Assembly: GCF_010728725.1 (NCBI RefSeq)
Contig: NZ_AP022606.1
Span: forward strand, 2,914,001-2,978,000
Reading direction: 5' to 3'
From: Mycobacterium branderi
GTDB taxonomy: Bacteria > Actinomycetota > Actinomycetes > Mycobacteriales > Mycobacteriaceae
DNA length: 64,000 nt
This document shows, one piece after another, positions 21,037-31,696 of the stretch. Position 1 is the first letter of the stretch. Each line of letters opens with the position of its first letter. The translations under genes were made by a program, and so were the position numbers. Under the pieces are notes generated by a model. It was not told where the DNA came from. It did not search any database and saw only the letters and a program-made list of their open reading frames with translations.

Positions 21037-21423
21037 GTGTTCGCCAACGTCGGCTGGGGGGAGATGCTCGTCCTCGTGGTGGTCGGGCTGGTGGTCCTCG
21101 GCCCCGAGCGGCTGCCGGGTGCAATCCGCTGGAGCGCCAACGCTCTTCGGCAGGCCCGCGACTACCTCAGTGGGGTGACCGAGCAGCTGCGCCAAGACAT
21201 CGGACCCGAATTCGACGATCTGCGTGAGCCGTTGAGCGAGTTGCAGAAGCTGCGCGGTATGACGCCGCGGGCGGCATTGACCAAGCATCTGTTCGACGGC
21301 GACGATTCGCTGTTCACCGGCAAGTTCGACCGGGTGGAGGAAGGTGTTCCGCCGCCAACCGCCTACCCGCCGTCCCCCGAGCCGCTCGACGGGCCCGCGC
21401 CGTTTGATGCCGACGCGACGTAG
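21037..21423 (+). CDS. tatB: Sec-independent translocase protein TatB
   Basis: Twin-arginine translocation component, 128 residues: one N-terminal transmembrane helix (residues 7-22, [16 protein letters not shown]), the hinge PERLP with the invariant glutamate and proline, an amphipathic helix (about 29-60) and a polar proline-rich tail. GTG start immediately abuts the htrA TAA, so translation depends on reinitiation. Convergent with mrp after 11 bases. Confidence 0.95.
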   Translation: MFANVGWGEMLVLVVVGLVVLGPERLPGAIRWSANALRQARDYLSGVTEQLRQDIGPEFDDLREPLSELQKLRGMTPRAALTKHLFDGDDSLFTGKFDRVEEGVPPPTAYPPSPEPLDGPAPFDADAT

Positions 21424-21434
21424 CGCACAGTCGC

Positions 21435-22583
21435 TCAGTGCTTGGTCGGATCGAGGCCCAACGACATACCGGCCAGCCCTCGCCGCCGCGACGACAGGGC
21501 GTCGGCGACCCGGCGCAGTTCCTTGCCCACCGCCGAATCCGGCGCGCTGAGCACGATCGGCACGCCGGAGTCGCCGGCGGTCACCAGCGCGGGATCCAGC
21601 GGGATCTGCCCCAGCAGCGGCACGTCGGCGCCGACCGCGCGGGACAGCCGTTCGGCCACCTGCTGGCCGCCGCCCTCGCCGAACACCTGCAGCTGCGAAC
21701 CGTCGGGCAGCATCAGCCAGGACATGTTCTCCACCACGCCGACGATGCGCTGACGGGTCTGCAAGGCGATGCTGCCCGCGCGTTCGGCGACTTCGGCCGC
21801 CGCGTGTTGCGGTGTGGTCACGACCAGGATTTCGGCGTTGGGGATCAGCTGCGCCACCGAGATGGCGATGTCGCCGGTGCCCGGCGGTAAGTCGAGCAGC
21901 AGCACGTCGAGATCGCCCCAGTAGACGTCGGCGAGGAACTGCTGCAACGCCCGGTGCAGCATCGGCCCGCGCCACACCACCGGGGTGTTCCCCTGGGTGA
22001 ACATCGCGATCGAAATCACCCGCACGTCATGGGCGATCGGCGGCAGGATCATCGATTCGACTTGCGTGGGCCGGTCGGTGGTGCCCATCATCCGGGGGAC
22101 CGAATGGCCGTGGATGTCGGCGTCGAGCACGCCCACCGACAAGCCGCGCGCGGCCATCGCCGCGGCTAGGTTGACCGTGACCGTCGACTTACCGACGCCG
22201 CCCTTACCGGAGGCGACCGCATAGACCCGAGTCAGCGACCCCGGCTGGGCGAACGGGATGACCGGCTCACGGGCGTCGCCGCGCAGCTGCTTGCGCAGTT
22301 CGGTGCGCTGCTCGTCGCTCATCACGTCCAGGCCGACGGTGACCGCGCCGGTTCCGGGCACGTCGGCGACCGCCTGGGCGACCCGCTCGCTGATTTCCGT
22401 TTTCTTCGGGCACGCGGCCGTGGTCAGGTAGACCTCTACATGCACGGCGCCGTTCGGCCCGACGTCAACGCTCTTGACCATCCCGAGTTCGGTGATCGGG
22501 CGCCGCAGTTCGGGGTCGATCACCTTGGCCAGCGCCGCGCGGATCGCGGCCGTGAGGTCGGCGTCGTCGTGGGTTTCAGACAT
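21435..22583 (-). CDS. mrp: Mrp/NBP35 (ApbC-type) P-loop ATPase, iron-sulfur carrier
   Basis: A 382-residue protein with an N-terminal MIP18/DUF59 domain (about 1-95, including TTAACPKKTEI) and a C-terminal deviant-Walker P-loop domain with GKGGVGKS at 126-133. The family assembles and transfers [4Fe-4S] clusters. The C-terminal CxxC that normally bridges the cluster between monomers is absent: the region after GVVENMSW runs LMLPDGSQLQVFGEGGG with no cysteine. The ATG at 22583 is chosen because the residues further upstream look non-coding; TACACT lies 8 bases before it. Confidence 0.92.
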   Translation of the reverse strand: MSETHDDADLTAAIRAALAKVIDPELRRPITELGMVKSVDVGPNGAVHVEVYLTTAACPKKTEISERVAQAVADVPGTGAVTVGLDVMSDEQRTELRKQLRGDAREPVIPFAQPGSLTRVYAVASGKGGVGKSTVTVNLAAAMAARGLSVGVLDADIHGHSVPRMMGTTDRPTQVESMILPPIAHDVRVISIAMFTQGNTPVVWRGPMLHRALQQFLADVYWGDLDVLLLDLPPGTGDIAISVAQLIPNAEILVVTTPQHAAAEVAERAGSIALQTRQRIVGVVENMSWLMLPDGSQLQVFGEGGGQQVAERLSRAVGADVPLLGQIPLDPALVTAGDSGVPIVLSAPDSAVGKELRRVADALSSRRRGLAGMSLGLDPTKH

Positions 22584-22597
22584 CACCGCCGAGTGTA
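22584..22597 (-). promoter_or_regulatory. Probable leaderless promoter -10 of mrp
   Basis: Minus-strand TACACT (22592-22597) lies 8 bases before ATG 22583. Confidence 0.4.
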
Positions 22598-22608
22598 GGC
22601 GGCGTCGG

Positions 22609-24009
22609 TCAGTTGGCCGGACCTGGCAGGGGGCCCGGGCCCGACGCGGGGTTGGTCGCCGCCGGAGGCTGCGGTGCGCCCTGCTGGGGTGGACCCGGCG
22701 CGGCGGGCGGGGCGCCGACCTGCGGGCCGGCCGCCGGCGGGGCCGCAGGTGATCCGGGTGCTGCCACCCCCGGGGGCGCGGGAGGCAGACCGGCCGGCGG
22801 CGGCGCAACCAACGGTGGTTGGCCGGGCTGCTGGCCGGGCACCGCCTCCTGCGGCCCGATGCAGATCACCGTGCAGCTCGACGAGCGGGCAGGCAGCTGT
22901 TGCTGTTGTTGCTGCGCCCACGGCCACATCGGCTGCTGGCCGGCGGCGGCGGATTGGCTAAGGTCGATCAGCGGCATCTGCGCCAGCGGGTCGGTCGAGG
23001 GCAGGCCGTGGATGTTGAGCGGCAGCCCGGGCCCGATGCCCTCGGCATTCTCCAGGTGTTCCAGATGCATGTCGGCCAGCGGCGGCGGGGCTCCTGTGAG
23101 CGGCGGCAAGTCGACCGGCACCACGCCGGTGGCATAGGCAGCCGCCCAGCCCAACACGTTCTGCGCGTAGGGCATCGAGTTGTTGTAACGCAAGATCGCG
23201 GACAGCACCTGCGACGAGTCGCGCAGGTCCAATCCGCCGCTGCACAGATAGCGGGCCGCGGCCAGCGTGGAGTCGTAGAGGTTCTGCGGATCGGCGACGC
23301 CGTCGCCGTCGCCGTCGGAGGCATACCGCGCCCAGGTGCCGGGCAGGAACTGCATCGGCCCCATCGCGCGCGCGAACGTGACCCGGCCCGGCGCTGTGCT
23401 TTGGACAATGACCTCGTTTCCGGGCAACGTGCCGTCGAGGGCGGGGCCATAGATCGGCCGCACCGCCGTGCCGCGCGCGTCCGTGGCACCGCCGTTGGCA
23501 TGCATCGATTCGATGCGGCCGATCCCCGCCAGCAGGTTCCAGCTGATCCCGCATGCCGGGGCGTTTGCGGCCATGATCCGCTCCGCGTTGCGGTACGCGG
23601 ACAGCGCCATCGACGGAATCCCCAGGGCGCCAGGCGAATTCACCACGACGGTCGGCGGCGGCGCCGACACGGTGGCCGCCGCGATGTGGAAGGCCTTGAG
23701 GGGCCGCACCAGCGAGACGACCATCGGGCCCGACGGGTCACTGGAGACCGGCGCGACCGCGGCAACCGGGGTGATGCCGGCATTGCGCACCGTTGGCATC
23801 GGCGCGCGGAAGGGTGGGGCGGCGGCGCCCACGGCTCCGGCGAAAACCAGTGCGACGATCACGGCCACACCGAAGACCGGGGTCTGCGTCACACCGCTGA
23901 GCTGCCGCGGCAGCGCCGCTCTGAATACCGGGGCCTGGGTCAGACGGCGCAGCTGCCGTCGCACCATTGCAAGGGCCGGGTGTGCACCCCAGCGTCCCCC
24001 TATGCGCAC
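22609..24009 (-). CDS. Membrane-anchored lytic transglycosylase, proline-rich (Rv1230c-like)
   Basis: Peptidoglycan-cleaving enzyme of the MltB/SLT_2 type. It has one transmembrane helix after a basic N-terminus, a proline/alanine linker, a lytic transglycosylase core with the catalytic glutamate in GRIESMHANGG and the substrate motif AMGPMQFLPGTWARY, and a C-terminal tail rich in proline and glutamine. The N-terminal part carries two similar short units (TQAPVFRAALP and TQTPVFGVAVI). GTG 24009 has AAGGA 7 bases before it; ATG 24090 (493 residues) and ATG 23967 (452) are alternatives. Confidence 0.82.
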   Translation of the reverse strand: MRIGGRWGAHPALAMVRRQLRRLTQAPVFRAALPRQLSGVTQTPVFGVAVIVALVFAGAVGAAAPPFRAPMPTVRNAGITPVAAVAPVSSDPSGPMVVSLVRPLKAFHIAAATVSAPPPTVVVNSPGALGIPSMALSAYRNAERIMAANAPACGISWNLLAGIGRIESMHANGGATDARGTAVRPIYGPALDGTLPGNEVIVQSTAPGRVTFARAMGPMQFLPGTWARYASDGDGDGVADPQNLYDSTLAAARYLCSGGLDLRDSSQVLSAILRYNNSMPYAQNVLGWAAAYATGVVPVDLPPLTGAPPPLADMHLEHLENAEGIGPGLPLNIHGLPSTDPLAQMPLIDLSQSAAAGQQPMWPWAQQQQQQLPARSSSCTVICIGPQEAVPGQQPGQPPLVAPPPAGLPPAPPGVAAPGSPAAPPAAGPQVGAPPAAPGPPQQGAPQPPAATNPASGPGPLPGPAN

Positions 24010-24152
24010 TCGACCGTCCTTGAGTATTCGAGCCTTATCCGGGCGCTCCCGACGCCCGAAGTGGGCCTCGTGAACTAAGTCACCATACATAACAGTTGTG
24101 ACCGCTGTGGCGGCAATGGCGGAGTATGTGATCGCAGATTCCGCGCGATCGC

Positions 24153-24172
24153 GCCGCGCTTGCGATCGCGCT
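24153..24172. repeat. 20-base direct repeat, copy 1
   Basis: Identical to 24207-24226 in the same orientation; it duplicates the last part of the 39-base element at 24185-24223. The copies are 54 bases apart in the gap between the transglycosylase and DUF1003 genes. Confidence 0.7.
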
Positions 24173-24184
24173 GGGCTGTTGAGC

Positions 24185-24223
24185 GCGACCCGCTGCGCCC
24201 GGCTTCGCCGCGCTTGCGATCGC
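24185..24223 (+). repeat. 39-base dispersed repeat, intergenic copy
   Basis: Perfect 39-base match, in inverse orientation, to 33112-33150. Identity ends abruptly on both sides. This copy ends 2 bases beyond the DUF1003 stop codon (minus strand). Together with the preceding 20-base copy it fills most of the 135- to 215-base gap between the two minus-strand genes. Confidence 0.85.
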
Positions 24224-24225
24224 GC

Positions 24226-24762
24226 TCAGGATTTCCTGGCGCGGCCGTCTACACCGTCACCCGTGCCCGCCGGCTCGCTGATGTCGGCCTGGCGATCTTC
24301 CAGCAGGCTTCGCAGGCTCTCCAGTTCGTGGCGCAGGTAATCGCGGGTCTTGGCCACCTCGCCGATCGCCAGCCGCAACGCGGCCAGCTCGCGGGCCAGG
24401 TATTCGGTGTCGGCCTTGGTCTGGGCGGCGCGCCGACGATCCTCTTCGAGCGCTACCCGGTCGCGGTTCTCCTGCCGATTCTGGGCCAGCAGAATCAGCG
24501 GCGCGGCATACGCGGCCTGGGTCGAGAACGCCAGGTTGAGCAGGATGAACGGGTAAGGGTCCCAGCGCAGCCCGACCGCGAAAACGTTCAGCGCAATCCA
24601 GGCCACCACCACGACGGTCTGCAGCAACAGGTAGCGGCCAGTGCCGAAGAACCGGGCAACCGATTCGGTGACCTGACCCACTGCCTCGGGATCCACCCGC
24701 GGCGCGAGCGTGCGCGACGTGCGTGGCGTGTACAACCGCGCCCGCGCCGACGTTTTACTCAC
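24226..24762 (-). CDS. DUF1003 membrane protein (Rv1231c-like)
   Basis: A 178-residue protein with two transmembrane helices (about residues 48-68, LLLQTVVVVAWIALNVFAVG, and 78-98) followed by a long C-terminal coiled coil (about 105-165) typical of DUF1003. Function unknown. GTG 24762 overlaps the stop of the MgtE_N/CBS gene by 4 bases (GTGA), so the two are co-translated and may work together at the membrane. Confidence 0.88.
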   Translation of the reverse strand: MSKTSARARLYTPRTSRTLAPRVDPEAVGQVTESVARFFGTGRYLLLQTVVVVAWIALNVFAVGLRWDPYPFILLNLAFSTQAAYAAPLILLAQNRQENRDRVALEEDRRRAAQTKADTEYLARELAALRLAIGEVAKTRDYLRHELESLRSLLEDRQADISEPAGTGDGVDGRARKS

Positions 24763-26054
24763 GACGCTCCTCCGGCCACATCCAGCGCCGGCTCCTCGCT
24801 GCTGGCCCGCCAGTCGTGCGGCAATAAGTGGTCGAGCACGTCGTCGACCGTCACCGCCCCCAGCAGGTGGTTCTGCTCGTCGACGACCGGGCCGCAGACC
24901 AGGTTGTACGCCGCGAAGTAGCGCGTCACCGCGGGCAGTGAGGTGTCCGGTGTCAGGCGGGGCAGATCGGTGTCGACGATGCCGCCGGTCAACGCGGCCG
25001 GCGGCTCGCGCAGCAGCCGCTGCAGGTGCACACAACCCAGGTACTGACCGGTCGGGGTGGCGGTCGGCGGGCGCACCACGAAGACCAGCGACGACAACGC
25101 CGGAGTCAGGTCGGGATCGCGGACCCGGGCCAGCGCCTCGGCGACCGACGTGTCCGGTGTCAGCACCACCGGATCGGATGTCATCAAGCCGCCCGCGCTG
25201 TCGGGGGAGTGGGTCAGCAGCCGTCGTACCGGATCGGACTCGTCGGGATCCATCCGGCGCAGCAACACCTCCGCCTCGGTGGGGTTCATCATGCCGAGCA
25301 AGTCGGCGGCGTCGTCGGGATCCATCTCCTCGAGCACCATTGCGGCCCGTTCGGTGCCCAGCTGCGTCAGCACGTCGGCCTGGTCCTCCTCGGGCAGTTC
25401 CTGCAGGATGTCCGCCAGCCGGTCGTCGTCGAGCGCCTTGACCACCTCGTAGCGCCGCTTGGGCGGCAGCTCACGCAGGGCGTCGGCCACCTCGATCGGC
25501 CGCCCCTCCTCGAACTGGTGCAGCAGCTGCGCCACGCCCTGCCCGGGCATCGCCAGCGCGGAGGGCGTCAGGCCAATCACGTTGTGCCAGTCGACGACGT
25601 AGACGCCGCCACGCCGACCCAGCCGCCGCATGCTGCGCACGGCGACGCGGGTCACCATCCAGTCGCGGGTTCGGGTCTGTTCGATGCCGAGATCGGTGAT
25701 CACCACGTCGGTATCGGCCAGCTGCGGCAGTTCGGGATCGTTGACCCGCACCTTGGTGTCCAGAACCTGGCCCAGCACCAGCACTTCGCCCGGCCGCTGC
25801 TCGAACCGATGCAGCGACACGCTGGTGGTGTTCAACGTCACCGCGTTGGGCTCGATTGCGGCGACGCGTCCGATCGGCACGAAAATCCTTCGGCGCGAAG
25901 GCAATTCGACGACGAGGCCGAGCACGCGCGGCTGTTGGCGCACGATGCTGATGCTGACGACGACGTCGCGCACCCGGCCGAGCGACTCGCCCATCGGGCC
26001 CAGCACCAGCATTCGCGCCAGCCGTGCCACGTACACCCGGTTGATCGACGTCAT
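24759..26054 (-). CDS. Soluble MgtE_N/CBS domain protein with N-terminal PRC-barrel-like region (Rv1232c-like)
   Basis: A 431-residue cytoplasmic protein. Residues 1-160 form two PRC-barrel-like segments, 175-275 an MgtE N-terminal domain with the repeated acidic helices (EELPEEDQADVLTQL), and 285-415 a pair of CBS domains. These are the cytosolic sensor parts of the MgtE magnesium channel, but the membrane channel domain is missing. Known MgtE_N-CBS units sense Mg2+; a partner channel or the adjacent DUF1003 protein could be its target (inference). TACAGT lies 7 bases before the ATG. Confidence 0.85.
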   Translation of the reverse strand: MTSINRVYVARLARMLVLGPMGESLGRVRDVVVSISIVRQQPRVLGLVVELPSRRRIFVPIGRVAAIEPNAVTLNTTSVSLHRFEQRPGEVLVLGQVLDTKVRVNDPELPQLADTDVVITDLGIEQTRTRDWMVTRVAVRSMRRLGRRGGVYVVDWHNVIGLTPSALAMPGQGVAQLLHQFEEGRPIEVADALRELPPKRRYEVVKALDDDRLADILQELPEEDQADVLTQLGTERAAMVLEEMDPDDAADLLGMMNPTEAEVLLRRMDPDESDPVRRLLTHSPDSAGGLMTSDPVVLTPDTSVAEALARVRDPDLTPALSSLVFVVRPPTATPTGQYLGCVHLQRLLREPPAALTGGIVDTDLPRLTPDTSLPAVTRYFAAYNLVCGPVVDEQNHLLGAVTVDDVLDHLLPHDWRASSEEPALDVAGGAS

Positions 26055-26067
26055 GGTTCAAACTGTA
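26055..26067 (-). promoter_or_regulatory. Leaderless promoter -10 of the MgtE_N/CBS gene
   Basis: Minus-strand TACAGT (26062-26067) lies 7 bases before ATG 26054. Confidence 0.6.
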
Positions 26068-26078
26068 GGAGTGAAACG

Positions 26079-27035
26079 GTGAATAACGCCTATCGACCCC
26101 GCCGGACCTGCCTGTCGGTTCCCGGTAGTAGCCAGAAGATGATCGACAAGGCCAAGGGATTGCCGGCCGACGAGGTCTTTCTCGACCTCGAAGATGCCGT
26201 CGCACCGGACGCCAAGGAACCGGCCCGCAGCCGGGTGGCCGCTGCGCTCGCCGAGCCGGGGTGGGCCGGGCAGTTGCGTGGCGTGCGAGTCAACGGCTGG
26301 ACGACGCCGTGGACCCACGCCGACGTCATCGAGGTGGTCTCGGCCGCGGGCCCGCAACTCGATGTCGTTGTGCTGCCGAAGGTTTCCGACGTCTCGCATG
26401 TCACCGCGCTGGATCTGCTGCTGACCCAGTTGGAAACCATCCACGGACTCCCGGTGGGCGGCATCGGCATCGACGCGCAGATCGAAGACGCCCGCGGCCT
26501 GCTCAACGTTGACGCGATCGCTGCTGTCCCGCGGGTGCAGGCCCTGGTGCTGGGTCCGGCGGACCTGATGGCCAGCCTCAACATGCGCACGCTGGTCGTC
26601 GGCGAGCAGCCCGAGGGCTACGACGTCGGCGATGCCTACCACCACGCGCTGATGACGATTCTGGTGGCGGCGCGCGCGCACGGCATCGCCGCCGTCGACG
26701 GGCCGTACCTGAAGGTGCGCGATGTCGAGGCCTTCCGGCGGGTGGCGGGCCGGTCGGCGGCGCTGGGCTACGACGGCAAATGGGTCCTGCATCCCGACCA
26801 GATCGCGGCCGGCAACGAGATCTTCAGCCCGCGCCAGGACGAGTACGACCACGCCGAGCTGATCCTGGAAGCGTACGAATGGCACACCTCGAGTGCCGGT
26901 GGCGCCCGCGGCGCGGTGATGCTCGGCGACGAGATGATCGACGAGGCCAGCCGCAAAATGGCATTGGTGATCGCGGCCAAGGGACGCGCGGCGGGCATGC
27001 AGCGCCGGTCGGATCCGTTCGTTCCGCCTGCCTAA
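26079..27035 (+). CDS. HpcH/HpaI aldolase/citrate lyase family protein (CitE / malyl-CoA lyase-like)
   Basis: A 318-residue TIM-barrel lyase. The N-terminal CLSVPGSSQKMIDKA, the metal-ligand strand VFLDLEDAVAP near residue 37, the glutamine-containing IDAQIEDARGLLN near 133 and the C-terminal KWVLHPDQI are typical of CitE/L-malyl-CoA lyase enzymes, which cleave or form acyl-CoA C-C bonds with Mg2+. It is longer than the stand-alone CitE Rv2498c (about 273), closer to malyl-CoA lyases. AGGAG 7 bases before GTG 26079 fixes the start. It is divergent from the MgtE_N/CBS gene. Confidence 0.85.
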   Translation: MNNAYRPRRTCLSVPGSSQKMIDKAKGLPADEVFLDLEDAVAPDAKEPARSRVAAALAEPGWAGQLRGVRVNGWTTPWTHADVIEVVSAAGPQLDVVVLPKVSDVSHVTALDLLLTQLETIHGLPVGGIGIDAQIEDARGLLNVDAIAAVPRVQALVLGPADLMASLNMRTLVVGEQPEGYDVGDAYHHALMTILVAARAHGIAAVDGPYLKVRDVEAFRRVAGRSAALGYDGKWVLHPDQIAAGNEIFSPRQDEYDHAELILEAYEWHTSSAGGARGAVMLGDEMIDEASRKMALVIAAKGRAAGMQRRSDPFVPPA

Positions 27036-27036
27036 C

Positions 27037-27474
27037 TCAAGAGCGGGTCATGATGCTCAGGCCCACAAACAAAAGCCCGATGATGGCCAGCACCAGCAGC
27101 GCGAAGATGGCCGCACCCACCGCAATGCCGGCGATCGCCAGCCCGCGGCCCTGTTGGTGGGTGTGCTTGATCTGGTTGAGCGCGACGACGCCCAGCACGA
27201 CGCCGACCAGCGGGATCAGCAAACCGAGGTAGCAGAAGAACGTCAGCGGTACACCCAGGAAGATGCCGGCGATCGACGTGGTCAGCGACGCGATCGCCAG
27301 ACCGTTCGTTCCTGCCGGGCCGTAGGGGTATCCCGGTGGGCCGCCGTACCCGAACGGACCACCCGGATACGGCGGTGGTGGCGGATACACCGGATAGTTC
27401 ACCGGCGGGTTGGGGTCGACGGGGTTCCACGGGTATTGCTCTTCGCCCGGGTACGGCTGGTTGGGGCCGGTCAC
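27037..27474 (-). CDS. DUF4190 proline-rich membrane protein, second copy (Rv1233c-like)
   Basis: A 145-residue protein with a proline/tyrosine/glycine-rich cytoplasmic N-terminus (about 1-55) and a C-terminal DUF4190 domain with two transmembrane helices flanking the conserved VVLGVVALNQIKHT loop. Function unknown; the family often partners with serine/threonine kinase networks or cell-wall proteins. GTG 27474 overlaps the stop of the upstream paralogue. The two are a tandem duplication. Confidence 0.82.
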   Translation of the reverse strand: MTGPNQPYPGEEQYPWNPVDPNPPVNYPVYPPPPPYPGGPFGYGGPPGYPYGPAGTNGLAIASLTTSIAGIFLGVPLTFFCYLGLLIPLVGVVLGVVALNQIKHTHQQGRGLAIAGIAVGAAIFALLVLAIIGLLFVGLSIMTRS

Positions 27475-27809
27475 TAGCGCAACCGGACGGTCATGAAGAA
27501 AACGATGCCGACCACCAGGGTCCCGATGCCGACCACGATGCCGGTGACGGCCAGGCCGTAACCCTGCTGCCGAGTCTGCTTTATCTGGTTGACGGCGACG
27601 GTGCCCAACACAATGCCCACGATGGAGCCGACGCCGCACAGCAGGCCGACCAGCGACGCGACCAAGGAAGCTATCGCCAGGGTGTTGGTTCCGGGCTGTT
27701 CTGGATAGCCGTCGTAGCCGCCCTGCGGATAACCGGGCGGCCGGTAGGCCGGCGGCTGGTTGGGCCCGTCTGGCGCTCGCTCGCCGAACTCGCCGCCGGG
27801 AACTGTCAT
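27474..27809 (-). CDS. DUF4190 proline-rich membrane protein, first copy
   Basis: A 111-residue paralogue of the following gene: short proline/tyrosine-rich N-terminus (residues 1-37), then two transmembrane helices around IVLGTVAVNQIKQTRQQGYG. ATG 27809 is supported by TAGGTT exactly 7 bases upstream; an in-frame TTG at 27818 is not needed. The stop codon overlaps the start of the second copy, so both are translated from one message. Confidence 0.82.
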   Translation of the reverse strand: MTVPGGEFGERAPDGPNQPPAYRPPGYPQGGYDGYPEQPGTNTLAIASLVASLVGLLCGVGSIVGIVLGTVAVNQIKQTRQQGYGLAVTGIVVGIGTLVVGIVFFMTVRLR

Positions 27810-27822
27810 GGCGTTCAACCTA
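27810..27822 (-). promoter_or_regulatory. Leaderless promoter -10 of the DUF4190 pair
   Basis: Minus-strand TAGGTT (27817-27822) lies 7 bases before ATG 27809. Confidence 0.6.
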
Positions 27823-27951
27823 AACGATGCGGGCGACGGGCGGCCCGGACTGGCAGAGCCCGCCTGCGGCGCGAGCCTCTACCGTATGTGCTGGTAGAAG
27901 ATCGAAGGCGGCCCGCTGCCACCCGGCACGTCGGCAGAGGAGAATAACAGC

Positions 27952-28479
27952 ATGACCAGCCCTTACCAGCCCGGACAGGTTCCCGGCTCCACACCCGCCA
28001 CCCCGGCGGCCGGGCGGCGTGGCGCACCCGGACTGCCGACCCCGCCCAAAGGCTGGCCGGTTGGGTCGTACCCCACCTATGCGGAAGCGCAGCGAGCCGT
28101 CGACTACCTGTCCGAGCGAGCATTTCCGGTGCAGCAGGTAACGATCGTCGGTGTCGACTTGATGCAGGTCGAACGGGTCACCGGCCGGCTGACCTGGCCG
28201 AAGGTTCTCGGTGGCGGCGTCTTGAGCGGCGCCTGGTTGGGGCTGTTCATCGGCTTGGTGCTGGGGTTTTTCAGCCCCAACCCGTGGGCGGCGCTGGCCA
28301 CCGGTCTGATCGCCGGGGTTTTCTTCGGCCTGATCACGTCGGCGGTGCCCTATGCGATGGCGCGTGGCACCCGGGATTTCAGTTCGACGATGCAACTGGT
28401 CGCCGGCCGCTACGACGTGCTGTGCGATCCGCAAAACGCCGAGAAAGCCCGCGACCTGCTCGCCCGCCTGGCGATCTGA
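27952..28479 (+). CDS. Small membrane protein with GSP17M-like domain (Rv1234-like)
   Basis: A 175-residue protein. The N-terminal 40 residues are proline-rich and disordered; residues 45-90 resemble the general stress protein 17M domain (SYPTYAEAQRAVDYLSE and VTIVGVDLMQVERVTG); two transmembrane helices follow (about 95-115 and 118-138, with FIGLVLGFF between), and the tail is GRYDVLCDPQNAEKA. Function unknown. GAGGAG sits 9 bases before ATG 27952. Divergent from the DUF4190 pair. Confidence 0.85.
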   Translation: MTSPYQPGQVPGSTPATPAAGRRGAPGLPTPPKGWPVGSYPTYAEAQRAVDYLSERAFPVQQVTIVGVDLMQVERVTGRLTWPKVLGGGVLSGAWLGLFIGLVLGFFSPNPWAALATGLIAGVFFGLITSAVPYAMARGTRDFSSTMQLVAGRYDVLCDPQNAEKARDLLARLAI

Positions 28480-30849
<2,370 letters not shown>

Positions 30850-30863
<14 letters not shown>

Positions 30864-31692
30864 GCGGATCGGCACACGGCGCGCGACCGCCTGGGTGGTG
30901 GCCGACGCGCTGGTGGTGATCTATGCGCTGTTCCCGGTGTTGTGGATCTTGTCGCTGTCGCTCAAGCCGACGTCAACGGTCAAAGACGGCAAGCTGATCC
31001 CGTCGTCGGTGACGTTCGACAACTATCGCGCTATTTTCCACGGAAACTTCTTCAGCTCGGCGTTGGTCAATTCGATTGGTATCGGCGCGATTACCACCGT
31101 GATCGCAGTGGTCATCGGCGCCATGGCTGCTTATGCGGTGGCGCGGCTGGATTTTCCCGGCAAAGGGCTGTTGATCGGCGCGGCGCTTTTGATCGCGATG
31201 TTTCCGCAAATTTCGCTTGTCACACCGATATTCGACATCGAACGCAGCGTCGGCCTGTTCGACACCTGGCCGGGGCTGATCATCCCGTACATCACTTTCG
31301 CGCTGCCGCTGGCCCTCTACACTCTGTCGGCGTTTTTCCGGGAGATCCCGTGGGATCTGGAGAAGGCGGCCAAGATGGACGGCGCCACACCGGGCCAGGC
31401 ATTCCGCAAGGTGATCGCGCCGCTGGCGGCGCCGGGAATCGTGACTGCGGCCATCCTGGTGTTCATCTTCGCCTGGAACGACCTGCTGCTCGCGCTGTCG
31501 TTGACCGCGACCAAGGCCGCGATCACCGCCCCGGTGGCCATTGCCAATTTCACCGGAAGTTCGCAATTCGAGGAGCCAACCGGATCAATCGCGGCCGGTG
31601 CGATGGTCATTACCGTCCCGATCATCGTTTTTGTTCTAATCTTCCAACGACGGATAGTTGCCGGATTGACGTCTGGCGCTGTGAAGGGATAG
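30850..31692 (+). CDS. sugB: Trehalose ABC importer permease SugB
   Basis: MalG-type permease, 280 residues, six transmembrane helices, with the EAA loop [20 protein letters not shown] near residue 175. ATG 30850 overlaps the end of sugA by 14 bases; a GTG 3 bases earlier is also possible. The H37Rv protein is about 274 residues. The end lies 4 bases before sugC. Confidence 0.95.
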
Positions 31693-31696
31693 CTCG

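Noticed and set aside
22609..22980. Tandem repeat array in the proline-rich tail of the transglycosylase
   Set aside because: The codons are biased to proline, alanine and glutamine, but no regular repeat period is present.
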